From NCBI GenBank assembly GCA_911728455.2, contig OU452224.1:7320501-7384500 (forward strand): a DNA stretch of 64,000 bases. The letters run 5' to 3'. The stretch's first letter is position 1, and each line of letters starts with the position of its first letter. The translations under genes were made by a program, and so were the position numbers. The notes beneath the pieces are model-generated. The model was not told where the DNA came from and did not search any database. It saw only the letters and a program-made list of their open reading frames with translations. This DNA comes from Marthasterias glacialis (taxonomy: Eukaryota > Echinodermata > Asteroidea > Forcipulatida > Asteriidae). Shown piece after piece: positions 33,700-45,700 of the stretch.

Positions 33700-35340
33700 A
33701 GCTTCAGTTTGGTGCTATTTTTTATTTAATGATAAGTAGTCTCCAGAACAGCAGTTTGAAAAATAGTCCAACTTCAGTCGCAATTTTCTCCAAACGATAT
33801 ATTAGTCTACATCTTTATTCATTCCATAAGTATTCATACAGACATCAAGATAATGTTACTGTTTCCTCTTTTGTTTCCTTCATGAATCACTCTAACTCAA
33901 TACTAAGGCAATCTGGCTCTCTCTTTCTCGTTCGTTTTCTCTCTTTTTTTCTTTCTGTAAATCAGTCCATCATCTATCTCAATTTCTGAGACAATCTCTT
34001 CATCCCTTGTTATTATTTTTTCACTTCAAAAGTCTCACCCCTTATCTAATTTTGAGACAATGTTGCCATCTCAATTTCTCAAACTGTGCCTATTTTGGTA
34101 CACATTGAAGATTAATCTCACCTCTCAGATTGTCAAATATTGATAACTGTTGGTCCTCGGTTCTCACTTTGGACCACTTCTAGCCCTCCAAACCGTCAGG
34201 GATAGCAAAACAGTTCTACCTAAATCTTGCTCTGACTTTAATTTTGTCCTCTTTGGTTCATCAAACCGGTAAGCATAGGTGTACGAGCCTGGGGGCAGTT
34301 GCCTCCCAAACCATCAGAGATAATTAAACATCTTACCTGCTCTTTCTCTGACTTTGTTTCCACCTTTGTTTATTTCCACTTTGCTTGGATCACTCAGAAA
34401 TCTTCTCTTTAGTCTTGGCTATTGATCTATGCCTTATTTTATCAACGTTAACTTAGTCTTGAGTGTAAGGTGCAACATGTATCTTTTGACTTCTCTCTTT
34501 GGAATAAATTCCAAACTCTTTTTTATGGACTATGTTTTTGTGGTTGTGTGATGAATTGTTTTTGATGCTGTTTTTTTTATTTTGTCTGAGGGTTAAGTAA
34601 GGTTCTAAGTAGCCTGAACATCTTTAGAACCTACAGACCCACTTAATTTGTGCATGCCATCGTATGTGTAGTATCAGTCTGTAGTACGTTACATGTGCAC
34701 TACACAGTGTGTCATTGCTTGTATCAGTCTATCCAAATAAACCATTGGGTTTGTAATACCATTGCATGTCTTCACTCTCATGGATACAGACAGGGGACCA
34801 GTCTAGGGTCTAGGTGGCCCTTATAGCTGGTATCAGTCACTATGTATACCGTGTCTGTTCTTTCAAACACTTCTCTATCCTGCTTTGATCCTCATCATTG
34901 TTTCTTCTTTTGTGGTGTTGGTAATCTTCAACATTTAGCAATATAAGTGCATTTCTCTGATGATAATATGGATGTTATTTTCTGTTTCCAGTGTTGTCAT
35001 ATACTTGGTGCTTTCCTTGTGCATTGTAAAACCAACAAGTTTGCTTTCTCTCTTTAGACTGTGTAGTTGCTCATCCTCCCCTCCCTTCCCACTGATATTG
35101 TCATAGTTAGTTTTTATCTATAGCCCTCTTCTGTGTAATAATCAAATATACACTGGGGTTTGAAATTACCACAGATGAACTATGCTAGCAGGCAATGTAT
35201 CAATATATCATGTAATGAATGCATCTTCATAGTACACATAGTGTTCAGTTTTTATCCACAGTTCTGTCTTCATTCACAACCAATGCAGATGGTCTGAAAT
35301 GGTTGGTCAGTTTGATGGACAATATTGTAACAGTCATGCC
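33700..35340. other. Intergenic, pyrimidine-rich, no gene recognised
   Basis: A T/C-rich stretch with many TCTC and TTTCTC words and no repeat family or gene that could be named. Confidence 0.5.
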
Positions 35341-35345
35341 AATCA

Positions 35346-35363
35346 GCCAGCAGAGGGCGCCAG
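35346..35363 (+). promoter_or_regulatory. CTCF-like motif
   Basis: GCCAGCAGAGGGCGCCAG matches the core CTCF consensus CCAGCAGAGGGCGC. It stands just outside the paralogous blocks that flank the satellite. The match is by eye and occupancy is unknown. Confidence 0.4.
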
Positions 35364-35837
35364 CACGGCTCCACGGTGGAGCCATCCACTGGCGGGGCCC
35401 CCTGCTGGAAGATCGGGAAACCCTGCTTGCCTAGAGACGTCTTCTGGGCTGGATTTTGTGTAACGTAAAGAACAGAAGTGTGACAATAAAACTCCCAGAA
35501 TGTACAGCAGAAATATCAGTTTTTACTGTGTGTTATTGCTCCAGATTATCATTGTATTCAACAAAGGGAAGTGCTTGTTACAATATTTCCCAAGAGTAGC
35601 AGGGTGGATGCTTCTCCATTTCCATCCGATTTTGAGTTTCTGAACAACCTCTCTTGTGTTTTGTGTAGATTTGTATCACTGTGTCCAACCCCCTTTCTAT
35701 TTTTACCACTCTTGAGACATCCACTGATGTTTTAATTAACCAGTTGCCGCCGGGATTAATATATTTTTTTTCCCAGTCTTCCCGGGGCGATTATTTTGTC
35801 GGAATTGCCGGAATCATTTTTCATTGAGAGTACCGGT

Positions 35838-36271
35838 TATAGAATTGTTTACAAATTGATGCTCATTGTATTTAAGTCTTTGAATGATCTGGCTCCGTTA
35901 TATATTAGTTCCCTTCTTACGCCATATACACCTTCTCGTACACTCCGTTTTAGCAATATGTCTCTTCTCTGTGAACCTAGACCCAAACACACATGGGGGG
36001 ATAGGGCCTTTTCAGTTGCAGCTCCACGTCTCTGGAATTCACTACCTTTGCAGGTCAAATCGTGTTCATCACTTTCTAAATTCAATATAACTCTCAAGAC
36101 TCATCTCATGTCTCAATCTTTCTCATAAATGTTGTTCTTCATTTTCATTTCATTCATGTTCATTTTTTGATGTGTATTTTGTTTATTTGATTATTCTTCA
36201 TGTTTTCATATTGTTCTTTGTTTATCGCGCCTCGAGCACCTGCTGGTGGAGCTGTGCGCATTAAAAATCTA

Positions 36272-36306
<35 letters not shown>
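35838..36306 (+). pseudogene. 3' fragment of a CR1/L2/Rex-type LINE (ORF2 C-terminus)
   Basis: A frame from about 35838 to the stop at 36126-36128 carries RIVYKLMLIVFKSLND, then LAPLYISSLL, PSRTLRFS, and FSVAAPRLWNSLPLQV, the usual C-terminal tail of CR1/L2/Rex ORF2 proteins. A short 3' UTR follows and ends in an ATT microsatellite (36269-36306). It is 5'-truncated, about 470 bases. The related block at 53690-53850 lacks it (see findings), which sets its borders independently. Confidence 0.85.
36269..36306 (+). repeat. (ATT)n microsatellite tail of the LINE
   Basis: About twelve ATT units directly follow the LINE 3' UTR, in the position where CR1/L2-group elements carry short tandem tails. 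Confidence 0.85.
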
Positions 36307-36308
<2 letters not shown>

Positions 36309-37151
36309 AAGAAACCTTGACTTGACAAAACCAAGAAAACAAAGATTCTCTTTTTTGTGTTGTGTGTTTTGTTTTCTCGACAAAGAAAATGTCAAATTCT
36401 TGAACCATGAATTGCAACACATCGGCCATTACCCATGGCAAAGTATTGGTACTAAAGCAAGAACCATAGCTTGATTCCCAGTTCACTCTTACTTACCGTC
36501 ACTGAGCTGAAAAACCATCTCATAATCTTGTTGGAACAAAAGGACAAATGTCTGGAATCGGGAATTACACAAAAACCTTCTCTAAAAAGCCTGAAAACGG
36601 CAAAATATTCATATCGCATGTTGCATAGTCTGTGCACGCTCAGTAGTGGAATGACCGGGCGACCTTTATTCTGGTATTCTGATTTTACACAATGGCGTCT
36701 TTACACTGCTTCTGATTCCAGGCAGGGGAAACATTTGCTTGTATACACCTCATCTGGTGGCTACTGGAATCTGCAAGTCTTAGTTTAGTTAATTATTCTC
36801 TATTATAACCGATTCCTTTTTCTTACACTTCTTAGTTTCCAAACACCATCTCTTGTGTCGTTAAAATCACACCGTGTCTGTCCAACTCTCTTTCTATCTT
36901 TTACTACTCATGAGACATACCACCCAACCAAATCCTGGTCATGACACTTGTGCTCTTGGGCAAGACATTTGACTATAATTGCTTCTCATCCCCAGGAGTA
37001 AATGGGTATCTGTGATGGTAGATATTGTTGATGTAAAAGATTATTAACAATCTGTGCACCAAGATGGTTTCAGGATTGAAGGCCCAATAAACAGGGGTAG
37101 TAAGGTGTGTGGAAATGGACTAAAATTGTTTGTTACGTTTTCATTTATCAG

Positions 37152-37253
37152 GTGAACATGATAGAATGTGCTCAAGAAGATGGGGTGCGTAGAAGAGGCA
37201 AATGGTGTAACTGCAGAAACATTGAATGTCATCACAACATGGATGCATTTGAG
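37152..37253 (+). CDS. Candidate cysteine-rich exon of unknown gene
   Basis: The acceptor TTTCATTTATCAG and donor GTAACT bound 34 codons in phase 0: VNMIECAQEDGVRRRGKWCN, then CRNIECHHNMDAFE. The four cysteines and lack of low-complexity sequence make it look coding. I do not recognise the domain and found no counterpart in the right-hand paralogous block. Confidence 0.3.
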
Positions 37254-37569
37254 GTAACTTCCATCACTGGTGAGTTGAACAAGAAAACAAAATTTCAAAC
37301 TTTAAAGTTGCATTTCTAATTTCAAAATTACTACTACCCAGCTCTTGCCTCCTAAGTATGATGCCTTTTTATCTAATTCTTGTCTGCTGTCATACTGGAG
37401 CTGATGAGAGGCTGATATACAAGCATTTTTACCTCTATCCATCAACATCATGCCTGATCTATTGGGCCTGCACTCCTCTATCCATCACTGTCAACCAGTG
37501 TTAATTTCAAAAACATAGGTGATAAATTTTCTCTTGTTGTTTTAGAACTTCTAAGCCAAGTACTACTGG

Positions 37570-38040
37570 TAACTTACTCAAGTATCTCATTATTTATTGA
37601 TTATGTTGATAATTGTTATGTGTCCATTTTATTTTGAATGCAGTGAACCTGGTGAGCTAATGGGACAGTGAGCAACTTTTCTACTCATTGATGCCACACT
37701 GGCTTGGCTTGTTGAGTTTTATAAGAGAACCAATCAATGCTGTTGTGCTTTTGATGTAACCGACTGTCAATCGTAAAGTTTTATCTGAGCTTTCATTCAC
37801 AAAAAAGTCATACTTGTATGAGGTCATCAAAGAACCTTCTTGCTATGACATCAATATTCAGCGTGAATCTTCATCAGGTGAGTTTACCATTTAAAGAATA
37901 TGTGTTTTAACACTGATAGTTGATGGACATGACGTAAAGTGAAAATAATGTCCTATAAGTACAACTGATTGTGCCAATTAAACTAATGACAAAGTGAGAG
38001 TATAACATTCTTTAGTTTTAACAGGATTTTTCAATGTGGT
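37570..38040 (+). repeat. Repeated exon-like unit, copy 1 of 3
   Basis: The unit runs TTTATTTTGAATGCAGTG, then a body ending TGACATCAATATTCAG, then CAGGTGAGT, then TGATGGACATGA. It recurs at 53400-53700 (second half only) and 55160-55680. In this copy the stretch before the donor reads open as VLSELSFTKKSYLYEVIKE and onward. It could be a duplicated exon with flanking intron; the gene is unidentified. Confidence 0.5.
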
Positions 38041-38059
38041 GTTTTGATCAGATAGGAGT

Positions 38060-38500
38060 CGTCTGAATTCAAAAGATTCTAAAGCAGATATCTTAACCGC
38101 TAGATCATTAAACAAGCCCAGTGATAAGAGGCCAGTTCAAATCCTGTACTTAGCATCAGTTACCCCAAATAATTTGATAAGTTTAATAACTTGCATCAGC
38201 ATAAACAAATGTATTTTGGTTTCCCATACACCAATGCATATCTAAACAAGTACAAGGATGTACATGTTTGCCCTCACGGAATATTAAACAATAAAAATGA
38301 GTTGTTTTTGATCTCCAAGATCTCAGTTTGAAAATAATATCTTTTCATATCACCTTTCATGTGGAATTATTAGACTGATCAGTAGCCAATTTTAATAAAG
38401 TGTTAGATTTTGCATCTTTAGGTACTGCTTGGATTGATGATGGATCCACATTTTGTGCTCACAATTAATAATCCTACCAGAATTAAAGTGACTGTCAGCA
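38060..38500 (+). repeat. Paralogous block A2 (partner 56440-56975)
   Basis: It shares ACACCAATGCATATCTAAAC, AGTACAAGGATGTACATGTT, AATATTAAACAATAAAAATG and GGTACTGCTTGGATTGA with 56640-56975. Its start includes a SINE remnant (TCTTAACCGCTAGATCA) matching the better-preserved SINE at 56463-56590. Confidence 0.7.
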
Positions 38501-38519
38501 AAAGTATTTCCAGACATTT

Positions 38520-39371
38520 CTCACCTCACCTATCCTCTTCAGACCCTGCGGTCCATAAGGCTGCGAGTATTCCTCTCCAGGGAACCCTGTCCCTGGCTAT
38601 AGCCTTGGCTTCATTCCAAGATTTCCACCCTAGCTTCTTTCTTTCTTTTTCCACTGTTCGTCGCCATGTTGTTTTTGGGCGCCCTACTTTTCGCCTACCT
38701 TCTGGAACCCATGTTAGTGCTGTCATGCAGTGGCAATTATCGTCCATTCGTAGAACATGGCCGATCCATTTTCACTTTCTTTGCTTTACTTCTTCACTTA
38801 TCCTTTTCAATTTGATTTTCTTCAGTATGTCATCATTGGAGATAACATCAGGCCATCTGATTTGCAGTATCCTTCTCAAACATTTGAATTGAAACGTGTC
38901 TAGTTTCTTGTTGTCGTGCTCATTGATCTTCCACGTCTCACAACCATACAGTAAGACTGACATGACAAGAGACTGGAATAGTCTAAACTTGGTCCTCAGA
39001 GTGAATACGTTTGACTTCCAAATTTGCTTGAGCTTCATAAATGACACCATAGCTTTGCGAGTTCTGTTGCTGATATCATCACCCCCTCCTCCTTGTTTGC
39101 TCACATTGGCCCCCAAATATGTGTACTTTTCAACCTCGTTAAAATTGTGTCCTGCTACTACTATTCTGTTGTTGAATTTACTATTTATTCTCATCACTTC
39201 AGTTTTCTTTGCGTTGATTTTAAGTCTGGTTTTTGCTGCATACTCTTTTAATTTGCCTGCCTTGCTTTGCATATGCAAAGCAAGGCTGTACGCTCAACGA
39301 CATCAGAACAATGTCATCTGCAAAGTCCAAATCCTCCAATTTTGACATGAACTTTCACCTGATCCCTGTGT
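38520..39371 (-). pseudogene. RTE-like LINE, 3' part of ORF2, framed by a 15-bp target duplication
   Basis: The minus strand reads KLEDLDFADDIVLMS (RT FADD box at about 39312-39327), LKINAKKTEVMRIN, YTYLGANVSKQGG, VLLYGCETWKINEHD, LRRILQIRWPDVISN, then KWIGHVLRMDDN and GRPKTTWRRTVEKERKKLGW, ending SEEDR and TGA at 38526. These are the RT-end motifs of RTE-like elements. It is inactive: two Trp codons have become TGA (38772-38774 and one just upstream of FADD), and a frame shift lies near 39270. TATTTCCAGACATTT borders it on both sides (38505-38519 and 39372-39386). The 3' end is a short (GGTGA)-type tail. Confidence 0.88.
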
Positions 39372-39424
39372 TATTTCCAGACATTTACGACCCTTGTATG
39401 TATCAAGAATTATGCTGACATAGC

Positions 39425-39660
39425 TGGCATTGGTTATTAGGTCTTGACACTCTCGCTCTCTCTTTCATCTATTAATTTTACCTTACTAGAAGTATCATGC
39501 ATTGGTCTTCTTGGTCCAAACATCACTTCGAACATCAGCTATACTAATCTCATCTCTGGCATTTCTCAAACCACTTCCAAGTGAGTTGGTTTCTTAAACA
39601 TGAACTGATGTCCTTTCTATCTTAACTCTACCAACCTCTATTCCTTCTTAGTGGGCCTTG
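39425..39660 (+). repeat. Paralogous block A3 (partner 57470-57670)
   Basis: It is nearly identical to 57470-57670 over GGTTATTAGGTCTTGACACT, CATCTATTAATTTTACC, AGAAGTATCATGCATTGG, TTCTTGGTCCAAACA and CACTTCCAAGTGAGTTGGT. The satellite starts about 120 bases further on. Confidence 0.75.
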
Positions 39661-39774
39661 TCTTGCTTTGGCTTTAACTCAAGCCCCACCCCTTTTAGTT
39701 GGAATTGATTAATTCCAGTAACTTAAGTTGATATGAATGGCTCAGTAGAATTAGGAAGAGTTAACCTAAAGAAA

Positions 39775-42700
39775 GAACCTAAAAGAAAAGGAGAACAAGG
39801 TTTCAGCTACATATTTTTACACTGTATCAGGGATTCATGGGAAGGAGGTATCTCAAATTTGTAAAATACCTCCACAAAATATGTAGCAACCATTGGGAAA
39901 CTAGAATAAAAAAAAGAACAAAGTTTCAGCTACATATTTTAACACTCTATGATGGGAAGGTGGTAGTATCTCAAATTTGTAAAATACCTCCACAAAATAT
40001 GTAGCAACCATTGGGAAACTAGCAGAAAAAAAGAACAAAGTTTCAGCTATGTATTTTAACACTCTATGATGGGAAGGTGGTAGTATCTCAAATTTGTAAA
40101 ATACCTCCACAAAATATGTAGCAACAATTCGGAAACTAACAGAAAAAAAAGAACAAAGTTTCAGCTACGTATTTTAACACTCTATGATGGGAAGGTGGTA
40201 GTATCTCAAATTTGTAAGATACCTCCTCAAAATATGTAGCAACCATTGGGAAACTAGAAGAAAAAAAGAACAAAGTTTCAGCTACGTATTTTAACACTCT
40301 ATGATGGGAAGGTGGTAGTATCTCAAATTTGTAAGATACCTCCTCAAAATATGTAGCAACCATTGGGAAACTAGAAGAAAAAAAGAACAAAGTTTCAGCT
40401 ACATATAACACTCTATGATGGGAAATTGGTATTATCTCAAATTTGTAAAATACCTCCACAAAATATGTAGCAACCATTGGGAAACTAGAAGAAAAAAAAG
40501 AACAAAGTTTCAGCTACGTATTTTAACACTCTATGATGGGAAGGTGGTTGTATCTCAAATTTGTAAAATACCTCCACAAAATATGTAGCAACCATTGGGA
40601 ACTAAAAGAAAAAAAACACAAAGATTCAGCTACGTATTTTAACACTCTATGATGGGAAGGTGGTAGTATCTCAAATTTGTAAGATACCTCCTCAAAATAT
40701 GTAGCAACCATTGGGAAACTAGAAGAAAAAAAGAACAAAGTTTCAGCTACATATTTTAACACTCTATCATGGGAAATTGGTATTATCTCAAATTTGTAAA
40801 ATACCTCCACAAAATATGTAGCAACCATTGGGAAACTATAAGAAAAAAAAAACAAAGTTTCAGCTACGTATTTTAACACTCTATGATGGGAAGGTGGTTG
40901 TATCTCAAATTTGTAAAATACCTCCACAAAATATGTAGCAACCATTGGGAAACTAAAAGAAAAAAAACACAAAGTTTCAGCTACGTATTTTAACACTCTA
41001 TGATGGGAAGGTGGTAGTATCTCAAATTTGTAAGATACCTCCTCAAAATATGTAGCAACCAATGGGAAACTAGAAGAAAAAAAGAACAAAGTTTCAGCTA
41101 CATATTTTAACACTCTATCATGGGAAGGTGGTATTATCTCAAATTTGTAAAATACCTCCACAAAATATGTAGCAACCATTGGGAAACTAGAAGAAAAAAA
41201 AAGAACAAAGTTTCAGCTACGTATTTTAACACTCTATGATGGGAAGGTGGTAGTATCTCAAATTTGTGAAATACCTCCTCAAAATATGTAGCAACCATTG
41301 GGAAACTAGAAGAAAAAAAGAACAAAGTTTCAGCTACATATTTTAACACTCTATGATGGGAAGGTGGTATTATCTCAAATTTTGTAAAATACCTCCACAA
41401 AATATGTAGCAACCATTGGGAAACTAGAAGAAAGAAAAGAACAAAGTTTCAGCTACGTATTTTAACACTCTATGATGGGAAGGTGGTAGTATCTCAAATT
41501 TGTAAGATACCTCCTCAAAATATGTAGCAACCAATGGGAAACTAGAAGAAAAAAAGAACAAAGTTTCAGCTACATATTTTAACACTCTATGATGGGAAGG
41601 TGGTAGTATCTCAAATTTGTAAGATACCTCCTCAAAATATGTAGCAACCAATGGGAAACTAGAAGAAAAAAAGAACAAAGTTTCAGCTACATATTTTAAC
41701 ACTCTATGATGGGAAGGTGGTAGTATCTCAAATTTGTAAAATACCTCCACAAAATATGTAGCAACCATTGGGAAACTAGAAGAAAAAAAAAGAACAAAGT
41801 TTCAGCTACGTATTTTAACACTCTATGATGGGAAGGTGGTAGTATCTCAAATTTGTGAAATACCTCCACAAAATATGTAGCAACCATTGGGAAACTAAAA
41901 GAAAAAAAACCCAAAGTTTCAGCTACGTATTTTAACACTCTATGATGGGAAGGTGGTAGTATCTCAAATTTGAAAGATACCTCCTCAAAATATGTAGCAA
42001 CCATTGGGAAACTAGAAGAAGAAAAAAAAGTTTCAGCTACGTATTTTAACACTCTATGATGGGAAGGTGGTAGTATTTCAAATTTGTAAGATACCTCCTC
42101 AAAATATGTAACAACCATTGGGAAACTAGAAGAAAAAAAGAACAAAGTTTCAGCTACATATTTTAACAACTCTATCATGGGAAGGTGGTATTATCTCAAA
42201 TTTGTAAAATACCTCCACAAAATATGTAGCAACCATTGGGAAACTAGAATAAAAAAAAGAACAAAGTTTCAGCTACGTATTTTAACACTCTATCATGGGA
42301 AGGTGGTTGTATCTCAAATTTGTAAAATACCTCCACAAAATATGTAGCAACCATTGGGAAACTAAAAGATAAAAAAAGAACAAAGTTTCAGCTACGTATT
42401 TTAACACTCTAAGATGGGAAGGTGGTAGTATCTCAAATTTGAAAGATACCTCCTCAAAATATGTAGCAACCAATGGGAAACTAAAAGAAAAAAAGAACAG
42501 AGTTTCAGCTACATATTTTTACACTCTATCATGGGAAGGTGGTATTATCTCAAATTTGTAAAATATCTCCACAAAATATGTAGCAACCATTGGGAAACTA
42601 GAAGAAAAAAAGAACAAGGTTTCAGCTACATATTTTAACACTCTATGATGGGAAGGTGGTATTATCTCAAATTTGTAAGATACCTCCTCAAAATATGTAG

Positions 42701-45700
42701 CAACCATTGGGAAACTAGAAGAAAAAAAGAACAAAGTTTCAGCTACGTATTTTAACACTCTATGATGGGAAGGTGGTAGTATCTCAAATTTGAAAGATAC
42801 CTCCTCAAAATATGTAGCAACCATTGGGAAACTAGAAGAAAAAAAAGAACAAAGTTTCAGCTACGTATTTTAACACTCTATGTTGGGAAGGTGGTAGTAT
42901 CTCAAATTTGTAAGATACCTCCTCAAAATATGTAGCAACCATTGGGAAACTAGAAGAAAAAAAAGAACAAAGTTTCAGCTACGTATTTTAACACTCTATG
43001 ATGGGAAGGTGGTAGTATCTCAAATTTGTGAAATACCTCCACAAAATATGTAGCAACCATTGGGAAACTAAAAGAAAAAAAACCCAAAGTTTCAGCTACG
43101 TATTTTAACACTCTATGATGGGAAGGTGGTAGTATCTCAAATTTGAAAGATACCTCCTCAAAATATGTAGCAACCATTGGGAAACTAGAAGAAGAAAAAA
43201 ACGTTTCAGCTACGTATTTTAACACTCTATGATGGGAAGGTGGTAGTATTTCAAATTTGTAAGATACCTCCTCAAAATATGTAGCAACCATTGGGAAACT
43301 AGAAGAAAAAAAGAACAAAGTTTCAGCTACATATTTTAACACTCTATCATGGGAAATTGGTATTATCTCAAATTTGTAAAATACCTCCACAAAATATGTA
43401 GCAACCATTGGGAAACTAGAAGAAAAAAAAGAACAAAGTTTCAGCTACGTATTTTAACACTCTATCATGGGAAGGTGGTAGTATCTCAAATTTGTTAGAT
43501 ACCTCCTCAAAATATGTAGCAACCAATGGGAAACTAGAAGAAAAAAAGAACAAAGTTTCAGCTACATATTTTAACAACTCTATCATGGGAAGGTGGTATT
43601 ATCTCAAATTTGTAAAATACCTCCACAAAATATGTAGCAACCATTGGGAAACTAGAATAAAAAAAAGAACAAAGTTTCAGCTACGTATTTTAACACTCTA
43701 TGATGGGAAGGTGGTTGTATCTCAAATTTGTAAAATACCTCCACAAAATATGTAGCAACCATTGGGAAACTAAAAGATAAAAAAAGAACAAAGTTTCAGC
43801 TACGTATTTTAACACTCTAAGATGGGAAGGTGGTAGTATCTCAAATTTGAAAGATACCTCCTCAAAATATGAAGCAACCAATGGGAAACTAAAAGAAAAA
43901 AAGAACAGAGTTTCAGCTACATATTTTAACACTCTATCATGGGAAGGTGGTATTATCTCAAATTTGTAAAATATCTCCACAAAATATGTAGCAACCATTG
44001 GGAAACTAGAAGAAAAAAAGAACAAGGTTTCAGCTACATATTTTAACACTCTATGATGGGAAGGTGGTATTATCTCAAATTTGTAAGATACCTCCTCAAA
44101 ATATGTAGCAACCATTGGGAAACTAGAAGAAAAAAAGAACAAAGTTTCAGCTACGTATTTTAACACTCTATGATGGGAAGGTGGTAGTATCGAAAATTTG
44201 AAAGATACCTCCTCAAAATATGTAGCAACCATTGGGAAACTAGAAGAAAAAAAAGAACAAAGTTTCAGCTACGTATTTTAACACTCTATGTTGGGAAGGT
44301 GGTAGTATCTCAAATTTGTAAGATACCTCCTCAAAATATGTAGCAACCATTGGGAAACTAGAAGAAAAAAAAGAACAAAGTTTCAGCTACGTATTTTAAC
44401 ACTCTATGATGGGAAGGTGGTAGTATCTCAAATTTGTAAGATACCTCCTCAAAATATGCAGCAGCCATTGGGAAACTAGAAGAAAAAAAAGAACAAAGTT
44501 TCAGCTACATATTTTAACACTCTATGATGGGAAGGTGGTATTATCTCAAATTTGTAAAATATCTCCACAAAATATGTAGCAACCATTGGGAAACTAGAAG
44601 AAAAAAAAGAACAAAGTTTCAGCTACGTATTTTAACACTCTATGATGGGAAGGTGGTAGTATCTCAAATTTGTAAGATACCTCCTCAAAATATGTAGCAA
44701 CCATTGGGAAACTAGAAGAAAGAAAAAAAATACCTCCACAAAATATGTAGCAACCATTGGGAAACTAGAAGAAAAAAAGCACAAAGTTTCAGCTACATAT
44801 TTTAACACTCTATCATGGGAAGGTGGTATTATCTCAAATTTGTAAAATACCTCCACAAAATATGTAGCAACCATTGGGAAACTAGAAGAAAAAAAAAGAA
44901 CAAAGTTTCAGCTACGTATTTTAACACTCTATGATGGGATGGTGGTAGTATCTCAAATTTGAAAGATACCTCCACAAAATATGTAGCAACCATTGGGAAA
45001 CTAGAAGAAAAAAAGAACAAGGTTTCAGCTACATATTTTAACACTCTATGATGGGAAGGTGGTATTATCTCAAATTTGTAAGATACCTCCTCAAATTATG
45101 TAGCAACCAATGGGAAACTAGCAGAAAAAAAGAACAAAGTTACAGCTACATATTTTAACACTCTATCATGGGAAGGTGGTTGTATCTCAAATTTGAAAGA
45201 TACCTCCTCAAAATATGTAACAACCATTGGGAAACTAGAATAAAAAAAAGAACAAAGTTTCAGCTACATATTTTAACACTCTATGATGGGAAGGTGGTAG
45301 TATCTCAAATTTGTAAGATACCTCCTCAAAATATGTAGCAACCAATGGGAAACTAGAAGAAAAAAAAGAACAAAGTTTCAGCTACGTATTTTAACACTCT
45401 ATGATGGGAAGGTGGTAGTATCTCAAATTTGTAAGATACCTCCTCAAAATATGTAGCAACCAATGGGAAACTAGAAGAAAAAAAGAACAAAGTTTCAGCT
45501 ACATATTTTAACACTCTATGATGGGAAGGTGGTAGTATCTCAAATTTGAAAGATACCTCCTCAAAATATGTAGCAACCATTGGGAAACTAGAATAAAAAA
45601 AGAACAAAGTTTCAGCTACGTATTTTAACACTCTATGATGGGAAGGTGGTAGTATCTCAAATTTGTAAGATACCTCCTCAAAATATGTAGCAACCAATGG

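Larger units (their letters stand above)
35640..36920 (+). repeat. Paralogous block A1 (related to 53690-54380), with an internal repeat
   Basis: GCCGGAATCATTTTTC, GACTTGACAAAACCAAG, GAACAAAAGGACAAATGTCTGG and GTAGTGGAATG have close counterparts, in the same order, in 53690-54380. Within the block, 35650-35735 and 36835-36920 also resemble each other (CTCTTGTGT, then TTTCTAT, then GAGACAT). The copy here is interrupted by a LINE fragment. Confidence 0.7.

Noticed and set aside
35849-36097. Minus-strand open frame of 82 codons
   Set aside because: Antisense shadow of the CR1/L2-type ORF2 tail on the plus strand.
38434-39345. Long plus-strand open frames over 38.4-39.3 kb
   Set aside because: They are antisense shadows of the RTE-like ORF2, which has recognisable RT motifs on the minus strand.
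40523-41179. 218-codon open frame in the satellite, minus strand
   Set aside because: It is a run of 117-bp units without stops; neighbouring units change frame through A-run length, and no start, signal or domain is present.
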